This document shows positions 53,357 through 61,003 of a stretch of 64,000 bases of DNA, in pieces; position 1 is the first letter of the stretch, and every line of letters begins with the position of its first letter. Location: the NCBI GenBank assembly GCA_903893815.1, contig CAITNS010000043.1:186001-250000 (forward strand), read 5' to 3'. A program made the translations under genes and the position numbers. The notes under the pieces are model-generated. The model saw nothing but the letters and a program-made list of their open reading frames with translations. It did no database searches and was not told the DNA's origin. Source of the stretch: an uncultured Bacteroidota bacterium (GTDB lineage: Bacteria > Bacteroidota > Bacteroidia > B-17B0 > Aurantibacillaceae).

Positions 53357-54862
53357 TTGAAAAAAGGCGTTTTATTATTTAACCCAAGAGCTACAAATTC
53401 TAATGCGCGTATACCCAACAGCATTTTACAAGTAGCAGCGAGTATTGATGATCAATATTCATGGGCGATAGTAGATGGTAACCTCGAAAAAGATCCTTGG
53501 AAAAAAATTGAAGCGTATTTATCTTCTGGAAATTACAATTATTTCGGATGTACTGTTATGCCTGGCCCGCAGCTTAAGGAAGCAATTCCTTTTTCAAAAA
53601 AAATAAGAGAATTGTTCCCGAATACCACCATAATTTGGGGAGGTTATTTTGCATCCAATCAATACAAAACATGCCTTCATTCTGGCTTCGTTGATTTCAT
53701 TATAAACGGACCTGGGGATCACAGTTTTCCAGCTTTACTTAATGCAATTGAAAACAAAAGTACGTTTAAGGACATTAAAAATCTCATTTACATAGATGAT
53801 GAAAGTAATATTGTAAAAACTGCAAAAGCAGAGTTGCTAGACTTGGATAAATTGCCGGCTTTACCTTATGATAAACTCAATGAATTTTATCCATTATCAA
53901 AATATTTGTGCAAAACATATTTAGGTAAAAAAACGATTGCTTATCATAGTAGTTTTGGATGCCCTTTTACCTGCTCGTTTTGCGCTGTAGTACCTATTTA
54001 TAATGCAAGATGGAAAGGTAAGTCTGCAAAAGGTATTTATGATGATATATTGCATATTAAACAAAAATATGGAGGCGACTCTTTAGAATTTCATGACAAT
54101 AATTTTTTTGTATCTGAAAAAAGGACAGTAGAATTTGCGAAATTGATTGCCCCTGAAAAAATTACTTGGTGGGGAGAGGCAAGGATTGACACCTTGAATA
54201 AATATACGGATGAGTCTCTAAAGATATTACGCGATGCTGGTTGTAAAATGATTTTCTTTGGAGCCGAAACCGGCAATGATGAGGTTTTAAAGCAAATGGA
54301 TAAAGGTGGTACGCAAACTGGAGCACAGATTATTGAGTTCGCAGAACGTTTAAAAAAGTTTGACATTATTCCTGAGTATTCATTTGTATTGGGAATGCCC
54401 GGTGATAATGAGCAAAAAGTGAACAAACAAATTGATGAAGATATTGAGTTCATTAAGAAAATAAAAAAAGTAAATCCTGATACTGAAATTATTATTTATA
54501 TATATAGCCCAGTTCCTACTGAAGGCTCAGAATTGTATGAGACCGTGATTTCATCAGGTTTTAAGTTTCCGGAAAAACTAGAAGACTGGATTAGTCCACA
54601 ATGGGAAAAGTTTGATTTGCGTAAAAACCCTTTAACGCCGTGGCTTAAGCCTTATATGATTGATAAGATTAGGAATTTTGAAACAGTATTGAATGGCAAA
54701 TATCCAAGTTGCTCTGATATACGATTAACACCTCTTAAACGTAAAATCATAAAAACCATTAGTTCTTGGCGTTATGAATCAGGTATTTATGCATTCCCAA
54801 AGGAAGTTAGATTCTTTCATCGAATTTGGAAATATCGTCAACCAGAAACCGAAGGCTTTTAA
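53357..54862 (+). CDS. B12-binding-type radical SAM protein, first of three
   Basis: The 501-residue protein has an N-terminal Rossmann-like B12-binding-type domain (about 1-150, IIWGGYFAS, GFVDFIINGPGDHSFPALL) and a radical SAM domain with Cys202, Cys206 and Cys209 (GCPFTCSFCA). WGEARIDTL and MIFFGAETGNDEVLKQMDKG follow. The cobalamin-ligating D-x-H-x-x-G motif is not evident, which is common in class B enzymes. It has a TTG start 7 bp after the Wzz-like gene. It is more divergent than the two other radical SAM proteins in this unit. Substrate is unknown. Confidence 0.87.
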   Translation: MKKGVLLFNPRATNSNARIPNSILQVAASIDDQYSWAIVDGNLEKDPWKKIEAYLSSGNYNYFGCTVMPGPQLKEAIPFSKKIRELFPNTTIIWGGYFASNQYKTCLHSGFVDFIINGPGDHSFPALLNAIENKSTFKDIKNLIYIDDESNIVKTAKAELLDLDKLPALPYDKLNEFYPLSKYLCKTYLGKKTIAYHSSFGCPFTCSFCAVVPIYNARWKGKSAKGIYDDILHIKQKYGGDSLEFHDNNFFVSEKRTVEFAKLIAPEKITWWGEARIDTLNKYTDESLKILRDAGCKMIFFGAETGNDEVLKQMDKGGTQTGAQIIEFAERLKKFDIIPEYSFVLGMPGDNEQKVNKQIDEDIEFIKKIKKVNPDTEIIIYIYSPVPTEGSELYETVISSGFKFPEKLEDWISPQWEKFDLRKNPLTPWLKPYMIDKIRNFETVLNGKYPSCSDIRLTPLKRKIIKTISSWRYESGIYAFPKEVRFFHRIWKYRQPETEGF

Positions 54863-55545
54863 TGTTAAGTAAGAGACTTACAGATATTTTTTTTAAACCG
54901 CTTATTAAGCAGTATTTAAAGTTTGATACAACATTTAGGTATAAAAACTTAAAATTAAAAATTGTTTCTGGTGTTTTCCATCCGAGTTTTTTCTTTAGTT
55001 CTAAATACCTTGCGGCTTTTATTGAACAATTGGATCTTCAAGGGAAATCATTTTGCGAACCTTGCGCAGGTAGTGGATTGATTAGCCTTATAGCATTCAA
55101 CAAAAAAGCAAGTGTGTGTTGTTTCGATATTGATTTAAAAGCAGTTGAGAATATCAAATTTAATTTGAAACAGAATTTTGAAACTGAAAACACAGATAGG
55201 TTTCATGTCATACAATCTGATGGATTTGAGAATGTGTCTGAGCAGTTATTTGATATTATTGCCATTAATCCTCCTTATTTTTTTAATTCTGTAGCAAATG
55301 AAAACCAGTATGCTTGGAATTGTGGGGAAAACGGCGAGTTTTTTATTAAGTTTTTTAAGAGTCTTCCTAGGTATTTAAAACCACATGGGAAATGCTACAT
55401 GGTACTTGCAGAAAATTGTGATTTAATACGCATTAGGCAAATAGCCGAAAAACATAATTGTGAGTTCCTTTTGATTAATGAAAAAAAGATTGCTTGGGAA
55501 AAAAACTATATATTTGAAATAACGCTAAAATCGTTTAATAATTAA
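54862..55545 (+). CDS. Class I SAM-dependent methyltransferase, HemK/Trm-like
   Basis: The 227-residue protein (ATG at 54862 overlapping the previous stop by one base, TAATG) has SAM motif I EPCAGSGLISLIAF, acidic motif CFDIDLKAVENIK, and NPPY at 136-139 (AINPPYFF), the catalytic motif of N-methyltransferases acting on amide or exocyclic amino groups. An extended frame begins at a TTG at 54826 but the ATG is preferred. The genomic partner suggests a small-molecule or glycan-linked substrate rather than a release factor, but this is open. Confidence 0.85.
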   Translation: MLSKRLTDIFFKPLIKQYLKFDTTFRYKNLKLKIVSGVFHPSFFFSSKYLAAFIEQLDLQGKSFCEPCAGSGLISLIAFNKKASVCCFDIDLKAVENIKFNLKQNFETENTDRFHVIQSDGFENVSEQLFDIIAINPPYFFNSVANENQYAWNCGENGEFFIKFFKSLPRYLKPHGKCYMVLAENCDLIRIRQIAEKHNCEFLLINEKKIAWEKNYIFEITLKSFNN

Positions 55546-55554
55546 GACAATAAA

Positions 55555-56487
55555 TTGACTGCTACAATTCTCATTACAGATATCCAAAAGGAAATATTAA
55601 AAACACTTCTATATTTTGATGTGTTTAGTTATCCCTTAACATCTCGTGAGATTTATGAAAACATGGCTGTTTCAGCTACACACGAAACAATTGAACATGA
55701 ACTACGAACACTTTTGAGTATTGGAATTGTTAAGCAATCAAGTAATTTTTACTCTACATGCGATTCAATAATTACGAACACCGAAAGAAGAATGAAAGGA
55801 AACAAGCAAGCAAAAAAAATGCTTGTAAAGGCAAATGAGATAAGTAAAAAAATCTCTAATTTTCCATTTGTTTCTGGAGTTTGCATTTCTGGAGGTTTAT
55901 CAAAAAATTATTTTGATGAGAATAGTGACTTCGATTTCTTTATAATCACAAAACCAAATCGATTGTGGATTAGTCGTACATTATACATTTTATTATTCAA
56001 ATTGTTTTCTAAAGAAAAACAAAAATTATATTGTTTAAATTACTTTATATCAGAAGCAGATTTGACAATTAATGATCAAAATCTTTTTGTAGCAACAGAA
56101 TTAGCATATCTTATTCCTACCTTTAATCACCCACTTTATAAAAAGTTACTTCAAACTAATTTTTGGTATAAGGAGTATTTTATGAATAAAAATGAAGCGA
56201 TGCGTATTTCAGATTCGGAGATTCAAGAGTCTAGACTAAAAAAATTGATTGAATTCTTTTTTGCAGGAAAGTTTGGTAACTGGATGGATTCTGTATTTCT
56301 GAACACGACATTAAATCGTTGGAGAAAAAAATACCCAGATATGAGTCATGAAGATTTTGAACTTCAGTTTCGTTCAAGAAAGCATGTATGTAAAAGACAT
56401 ACATATGGTTTCCAAAATAAGGTATTGCAAATGTTTTCAGAAAAAATAAGGGATTTCGAATTAAAATTTCAACTAATATTAAAGTAA
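55555..56487 (+). CDS. Nucleotidyltransferase-fold protein with N-terminal winged-helix-like region
   Basis: The 310-residue protein has a helix-rich winged-helix-like part (about 8-75, LLYFDVFSYPLTSREIYENM, IEHELRTLLSIGIVKQ). A nucleotidyltransferase core follows: ISGGLSKNYFDENSDFDFFIIT, with Gly113-Gly114 and the metal-binding Asp125-x-Asp127. The C-terminal third is helical and basic. It has a TTG start 9 bp after the methyltransferase. Family members of this fold adenylylate or otherwise nucleotidylate diverse targets; the substrate is unknown. The next gene's TTG start follows the stop directly. Confidence 0.75.
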   Translation: MTATILITDIQKEILKTLLYFDVFSYPLTSREIYENMAVSATHETIEHELRTLLSIGIVKQSSNFYSTCDSIITNTERRMKGNKQAKKMLVKANEISKKISNFPFVSGVCISGGLSKNYFDENSDFDFFIITKPNRLWISRTLYILLFKLFSKEKQKLYCLNYFISEADLTINDQNLFVATELAYLIPTFNHPLYKKLLQTNFWYKEYFMNKNEAMRISDSEIQESRLKKLIEFFFAGKFGNWMDSVFLNTTLNRWRKKYPDMSHEDFELQFRSRKHVCKRHTYGFQNKVLQMFSEKIRDFELKFQLILK

Positions 56488-57948
56488 TTGAAAATCCTTT
56501 TCACACATAGCTATTTATTAAAATTTGACGCCAAGCAATTTAAAACGGCGATGCCTTACCCGCCTTTGGGAACGTTATACGCGATGTCATATTTACGCGA
56601 ACATGGTTTTGACGTTAGATTATTTGACACAATGTTTAGTAATTCAGCAAAAGATATTCAAAAAACAATAGATGATTTTAAGCCCGATGTTTTTGTGAGT
56701 TACGATGATGGCTTTAATTACCTCACTAAAATGTGTTTAACAAATATGCGTGAAGCATGTTTTGATATGCAGGCTTATGCAAAATCAAAAGGATGCAAAG
56801 TCATTGTATCTAGTTCGGATGCTACTGATCATATAGAAGATTATTTAACACATGGTGCTGATGTAGTTGTTATTGGTGAAGCAGAACAAACAGTTTTGGA
56901 ATTGTGCAATGCGTTTAAGAATCAGATGAATATTAATTCCATTCAAGGAATCGCAATTGCGAATAATCATGAAATTTTGAAATCTAATCCACGAACCGTA
57001 TTAAAAGATTTAGACGTTCTTCCTTCACCAGCATGGGATTTGCTGGATATTGCTCAGTACAAAAAAATGTGGTTGGATAACCACGGTTATTTTTCCCTAA
57101 ATTTTGTAACTACGCGCGGTTGCCCTTATAAATGTAATTGGTGTGCGAAACCGATTTATGGTAATCGTTATAATTCTCATAGTCCCGAAAATATCGTATT
57201 AGAAATTAAAAAATGGCAGCAGCAATTTGGATTTACTCACATTTGGTTTGCTGATGATATTTTTGGATTGAAGCCTAATTGGTTAAAAGATTTTGAATAT
57301 TATATCAAAAAGGAAAATGTTAAGGTTAGCTATAAGATACAAAGTCGCGCTGATTTATTATTAGAAGAAGATAATATTAAACACTTAGCTAATAGTGGTT
57401 GCACCATGGTTTGGATGGGCGCAGAAAGTGGTTCTCAAAAAATATTAGATGCCATGGATAAAGGTACAAAGGTTGAACAGATTTATGAAGCCACTCGTTT
57501 ATTGAAAAAAAATAAAGTTCAAGTTTCTCTGTTTTTGCAAATAGGTTATTTAGAAGAAACAATGGATGATATTAAACTAACTGTTAAAATGGTGGAAGAT
57601 TTATTGCCAGATGGTATCGGTATTTCAGTTTCTTACCCTTTGCCCGGAACAGCATTTTATGATAAAGTAAAAGAACAATTAAAGGTTAAGAGCAATTGGA
57701 CTGATAGTGATGATTTGGATATGATGTTTAAAAACACCTATAAGCCCGAGTTTTATAAACAGTTGCAACGTTATATCCATCGCCGTTATAGAAAACAAAT
57801 TGGTTATGAATCCGCTAGAAAGTTATTTTCTCAGCCGACTGGATTAAATTTAAAAAACACTCTATCGTTAATTAAAATAATTCCACAAGAATTTATCGAG
57901 AAACTTAAACTGAAACAAATTGAGCCAAATGCAACAGCAAAATTTTGA
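56488..57948 (+). CDS. B12-binding-type radical SAM protein, second of three
   Basis: The 486-residue protein has a B12-binding-type N-terminus (MPYPPLGTLYAMSYLREHGFDVRLFD, then HGADVVVIGEAEQTVLELC). The radical SAM cluster is Cys212, Cys216, Cys219 (RGCPYKCNWCA), followed by FADDIFGLKPNWL and WMGAESGSQKILDAMDKG. The C-terminal about 100 residues are basic and helical. It is a clear paralogue of the protein at 58731: same N-terminal pattern and identical Cys positions. It has a TTG start directly after the preceding TAA and overlaps the next gene by 20 bp. Confidence 0.9.
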   Translation: MKILFTHSYLLKFDAKQFKTAMPYPPLGTLYAMSYLREHGFDVRLFDTMFSNSAKDIQKTIDDFKPDVFVSYDDGFNYLTKMCLTNMREACFDMQAYAKSKGCKVIVSSSDATDHIEDYLTHGADVVVIGEAEQTVLELCNAFKNQMNINSIQGIAIANNHEILKSNPRTVLKDLDVLPSPAWDLLDIAQYKKMWLDNHGYFSLNFVTTRGCPYKCNWCAKPIYGNRYNSHSPENIVLEIKKWQQQFGFTHIWFADDIFGLKPNWLKDFEYYIKKENVKVSYKIQSRADLLLEEDNIKHLANSGCTMVWMGAESGSQKILDAMDKGTKVEQIYEATRLLKKNKVQVSLFLQIGYLEETMDDIKLTVKMVEDLLPDGIGISVSYPLPGTAFYDKVKEQLKVKSNWTDSDDLDMMFKNTYKPEFYKQLQRYIHRRYRKQIGYESARKLFSQPTGLNLKNTLSLIKIIPQEFIEKLKLKQIEPNATAKF

Positions 57949-58711
57949 CACCTACGCTCAAAGCTATGACAATCATTTCACTAATTCTCTAATTGGTAAG
58001 GCACAACGCTTGCAAGTATATCAGAAACTATTATTACTTATAGGGTTACATAATAAATCTGTGCTCGAAATAAATTGCGGTACAGGAGCAGATGCATTGT
58101 GGCTAGCAAAGAAAGCTGCAACAGTTTTAGCAACTGATATTTCTCAAGGCATGATTGACGTGGCTAAAAACAAAACTTATACCAATGCAGTTGATTTTAG
58201 GCAATTGCCAGCACAAAATATTTCAGCTCTAGCTCCGAATAGATACAATATCATTTTTTCAAATTTTGGAGGATTAAATTGTTTAAATAACGAGGAACTC
58301 CAAAAATTTAAAAACGGTTGTGAGCAAGTTCAAAAATCTTCTGATCAATTGGCTTTTGTTATTATGGGAACTAATTGTAAATGGGAAACCTTTTTCTTTA
58401 GATATAAAAATGATAGGATAAAAGCAAGCCGTCGTAGAAATAAAGACGGTGTTGAAGCGATTATCAATGGTAATCCCTTTAAAACTTATTATTACAGTCC
58501 TGACGACATGAAACTGTTGTTTAAAGAAAATTACAATTATATTTCTGCTAAACCTGTTGGCCTATTTGTGCCACCGTCTTATCTGGAATCTTATTTTATA
58601 AAAAGAAAAGGACTGTTTGGTTTTTTGAAATTATTAGATAAATTGTTTGGTAATTTTGCATTTTTGTCAAACTATGCCGATCATTACTTAATTGTTTTTA
58701 AGAAGAAATAA
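57929..58711 (+). CDS. Class I SAM-dependent methyltransferase (Methyltransf_11/25-like)
   Basis: The 260-residue protein begins with FDTYAQSYDNHF, typical of small-molecule methyltransferases. Motif I is VLEINCGTGADALWLAKK, then ATDISQGMIDVAK (motif II) and FSNFGGLNCLNN (motif IV/post). The basic C-terminal part is longer than the core fold. ATG at 57929 is preferred over TTG at 57920; it overlaps the upstream radical SAM gene by 20 bp, implying coupled translation. Target unknown. Confidence 0.88.
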   Translation: MQQQNFDTYAQSYDNHFTNSLIGKAQRLQVYQKLLLLIGLHNKSVLEINCGTGADALWLAKKAATVLATDISQGMIDVAKNKTYTNAVDFRQLPAQNISALAPNRYNIIFSNFGGLNCLNNEELQKFKNGCEQVQKSSDQLAFVIMGTNCKWETFFFRYKNDRIKASRRRNKDGVEAIINGNPFKTYYYSPDDMKLLFKENYNYISAKPVGLFVPPSYLESYFIKRKGLFGFLKLLDKLFGNFAFLSNYADHYLIVFKKK

Positions 58712-58730
58712 AGACGTATTTTTATAACAA

Positions 58731-60125
58731 ATGAAAATTCTTTTTACACACGGTTATTTTTTGAGTGAAGATCCAAAGGAACTACAAATCATGAGGCCTT
58801 ATGTGCCTTTGGGAATTTTGTATATTTCTGCTTTTCTCGAAAAACATGGTTATGAGAACGACGTATTTGATTCTACTTTTTCTACCTTAGAAAAATTAAA
58901 AGAACAATTAATTGAAACGTCGCCAAATGTTGTAGCTATTTATACTAATTTAATGACGAAGTTGAATGTGCTTAAAATTATTAAGTACATAAAAACTGAA
59001 CCGTTACTAAGAAATACAAAAATAATTCTTGGCGGACCAGAAGTTAGAAATCACACACAGAACTTTTTGAATTATGGCGCCGACTTTATTATTATTGGTG
59101 AAGGTGAAGAAACAACTTTGGAATTAATAAATGCGATAAAAATTGCAGATGCTCCAACTCAACTAAGCATGACAATCTCTAGTATCAAAGGCCTCGCTTA
59201 TATAGAAAATGGAAAAGTAATCACCACACCTGAGCGTTCTTTAATAAAAGATATAAATGTTTTACCTTTTCCTGCTAGAGAAAAAATTGATTTCAAGCCT
59301 TATTTAAATGGTTGGAAAATCCATCATGGCTATAGTATGATGAGTGTAAATACCATGCGTGGTTGTCCGTATACTTGTAAGTGGTGTAGCAGAGCGGTTT
59401 ATGGTGGAACTTATCGCAGACGCTCTCCGCAGTTGGTTGCTCAAGAAATGAAACACATTAAAGACACTTACAATCCTGATATGATTTGGTTTGTAGATGA
59501 TGTGTTTACAATTCATCATAAGTGGCTAACAGAATTTGCTGCAGAAGTTAAAAAACAGGATGCTATTATTCCTTATGAAATTATTTCACGAGCAGATAGA
59601 TTAAATGAAGAAGTGATTAATACTTTAAAAGCCAGCGGTTGTTTCAGAGTGTGGGTTGGAGCTGAAAGTGGATCTCAAAAAATTATTGACGCCATGGATA
59701 GGAGGGTAGATGTAATGCAAACACGAGAAATGATTCGCTTAGCCAAGAAACATGGTTTGGAAGCGGGAACATTTATTATGTTGGGTTATCCTGGAGAAAC
59801 TAAACAAGATATTAAAGAAACGATTGAGCATTTGGTGCAATCTAATCCTTCCCAGTATACGATTACTATTGCCTATCCTATTAAAGGAACGGAACTTTAT
59901 AATGAAGTAAAAAATGAATTTTTAGAGCAGAGTTTAGAATGGGAAACATCCACCGACAGAGACATTGATTTTAAAAGAACTCATCCCAAGCAATATTACC
60001 AATATGCTATTCAATGGGTGATGAATGAAGTGTATTTAAAAACAAAAAATAGAAATGTTTTAAAGATTCCGTACTTGAAATTAAAATCATTGAAGTATCA
60101 GTTACAGATGGAATTAAGCAAATAA
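58731..60125 (+). CDS. B12-binding-type radical SAM protein, third of three
   Basis: The 464-residue protein starts MKILFTHGYFLSEDPKELQ (compare MKILFTHSYLLKFDAKQF in the 56488 protein). It has MRPYVPLGILYISAFLEKHGYENDVFD, YGADFIIIGEGEETTLELI, cluster Cys212, Cys216, Cys219 (RGCPYTCKWCS), VDDVFTIHHKWL and WVGAESGSQKIIDAMDRR. The ancestral duplication preserved the spacing exactly. It has an ATG start 19 bp after the methyltransferase. It is the last gene of the seven-gene plus-strand unit. Reaction unknown. Confidence 0.9.
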   Translation: MKILFTHGYFLSEDPKELQIMRPYVPLGILYISAFLEKHGYENDVFDSTFSTLEKLKEQLIETSPNVVAIYTNLMTKLNVLKIIKYIKTEPLLRNTKIILGGPEVRNHTQNFLNYGADFIIIGEGEETTLELINAIKIADAPTQLSMTISSIKGLAYIENGKVITTPERSLIKDINVLPFPAREKIDFKPYLNGWKIHHGYSMMSVNTMRGCPYTCKWCSRAVYGGTYRRRSPQLVAQEMKHIKDTYNPDMIWFVDDVFTIHHKWLTEFAAEVKKQDAIIPYEIISRADRLNEEVINTLKASGCFRVWVGAESGSQKIIDAMDRRVDVMQTREMIRLAKKHGLEAGTFIMLGYPGETKQDIKETIEHLVQSNPSQYTITIAYPIKGTELYNEVKNEFLEQSLEWETSTDRDIDFKRTHPKQYYQYAIQWVMNEVYLKTKNRNVLKIPYLKLKSLKYQLQMELSK

Positions 60126-60175
60126 TTTTTCGCGTCATAGTAGCGTAATATTTTAATTAAACTGCAAAATAATTT

Positions 60176-60215
60176 CTCTGCGACCTTTGAAAAAAACTTT
60201 GCGCACTTTGCGGTT
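60176..60215. repeat. Intergenic element with repeated CTTTGCG phrases
   Basis: CTCTGCGACCTTTG..., then AACTTTGCGCACTTTGCGGTT. Comparable phrases are, to my recollection, frequent in spacers of Bacteroidota. It lies between the last radical SAM gene and a convergent barrel gene; no clear hairpin with U-tract. Confidence 0.5.
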
Positions 60216-60222
60216 AGATGTG

Positions 60223-60777
60223 CTAAAAACTAACTCCCAAACTCACCCCAGCCCAAAACTGAAAATAATTAGAGTGAAATCCTTCAGCATCACTACTCAT
60301 AAAAATGGGTGTTAATGCAGCTCTCACAAAAAAACCATCGTCTTGTTTTTGGTAGCGATAGCCACAGCGGGCAACTCCAAATACAATACTTTCCCAAAAG
60401 TAATTATCAATTTGATTTGGTCGTTCATTATATCTTCGCTGCATGGTCGCTCCGAGTCCCAATTCTAAATGGTGTGGGTTTTTAAAGAGAATAAAATTAT
60501 TTTCTAAAACATAGATTTGTTCTATATACAAGCCGTTAAAATGTGGTGCAAAACCCAGTCGGGCACCTACCTTCAGTTTTTCTTTATAAATGTATATTCT
60601 GTCAATATTTAAGCAAAATAATCCTGCATTTCCACCTAATTCTATAAATGCAGCAGTTTTGGCAGGTTTTTTAATATAATCTCTGGCTTTTGGACCAGTA
60701 TAATCATCTTGCCCCTTAATTAATAAGGTACAAAACATTAGAAGTGTAGAAAACAGGTTATTTTTATAAGTAAGCAC
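60223..60777 (-). CDS. Probable outer-membrane protein, family not recognised
   Basis: The 184-residue protein has a signal-like N-terminus (LFSTLLMFCTLLIKGQ). It shows alternating strands (AAFIELGGNAGLFCLNIDRIY, VGARLGFAPHF, LELGLGATMQRRY, FFVRAALTPIFM) and ends FWAGVSLGVSF with a terminal Phe, all fitting an outer-membrane barrel. The start is GTG. No partner genes. Confidence 0.6.
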   Translation of the reverse strand: MLTYKNNLFSTLLMFCTLLIKGQDDYTGPKARDYIKKPAKTAAFIELGGNAGLFCLNIDRIYIYKEKLKVGARLGFAPHFNGLYIEQIYVLENNFILFKNPHHLELGLGATMQRRYNERPNQIDNYFWESIVFGVARCGYRYQKQDDGFFVRAALTPIFMSSDAEGFHSNYFQFWAGVSLGVSF

Positions 60778-60898
60778 TATTCAAACTTACGAATTAAAAT
60801 AAAACGGCACTTTATTAATTAAATGTTAAAATCTTAATAGGTCTAAAGTCTATCAAAGCAGTATCTTTACCAAGTTTGTTTTTTCCAATAGTTAGGAA

Positions 60899-61002
60899 AG
60901 TTATAAAGTTAAAAAGTTTAGAAAGTTAAAACAATTTTCTATTACTAAATTAGCGTATATACTTTCAAAACTTTAACAACTAACAAACTTTCAAAACTTA
61001 AC
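60899..61002. repeat. AAAGTT-rich spacer upstream of carB
   Basis: About five AAAGTT copies in one orientation (60899-60930) and about four in the complementary orientation (60961-61000, CTTTCAAAACTT type) form a loose inverted array with AT-rich DNA between. It could fold in the carB leader. A TATCTTTA at 60861-60868 is a weak -7 candidate. Confidence 0.45.
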
Positions 61003-61003
61003 T

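Noticed and set aside
54826-54861. Longer methyltransferase start at TTG 54826.
   Set aside because: The ATG at 54862 gives a one-base stop-start overlap and a normal N-terminus; the extension lies within the preceding gene.
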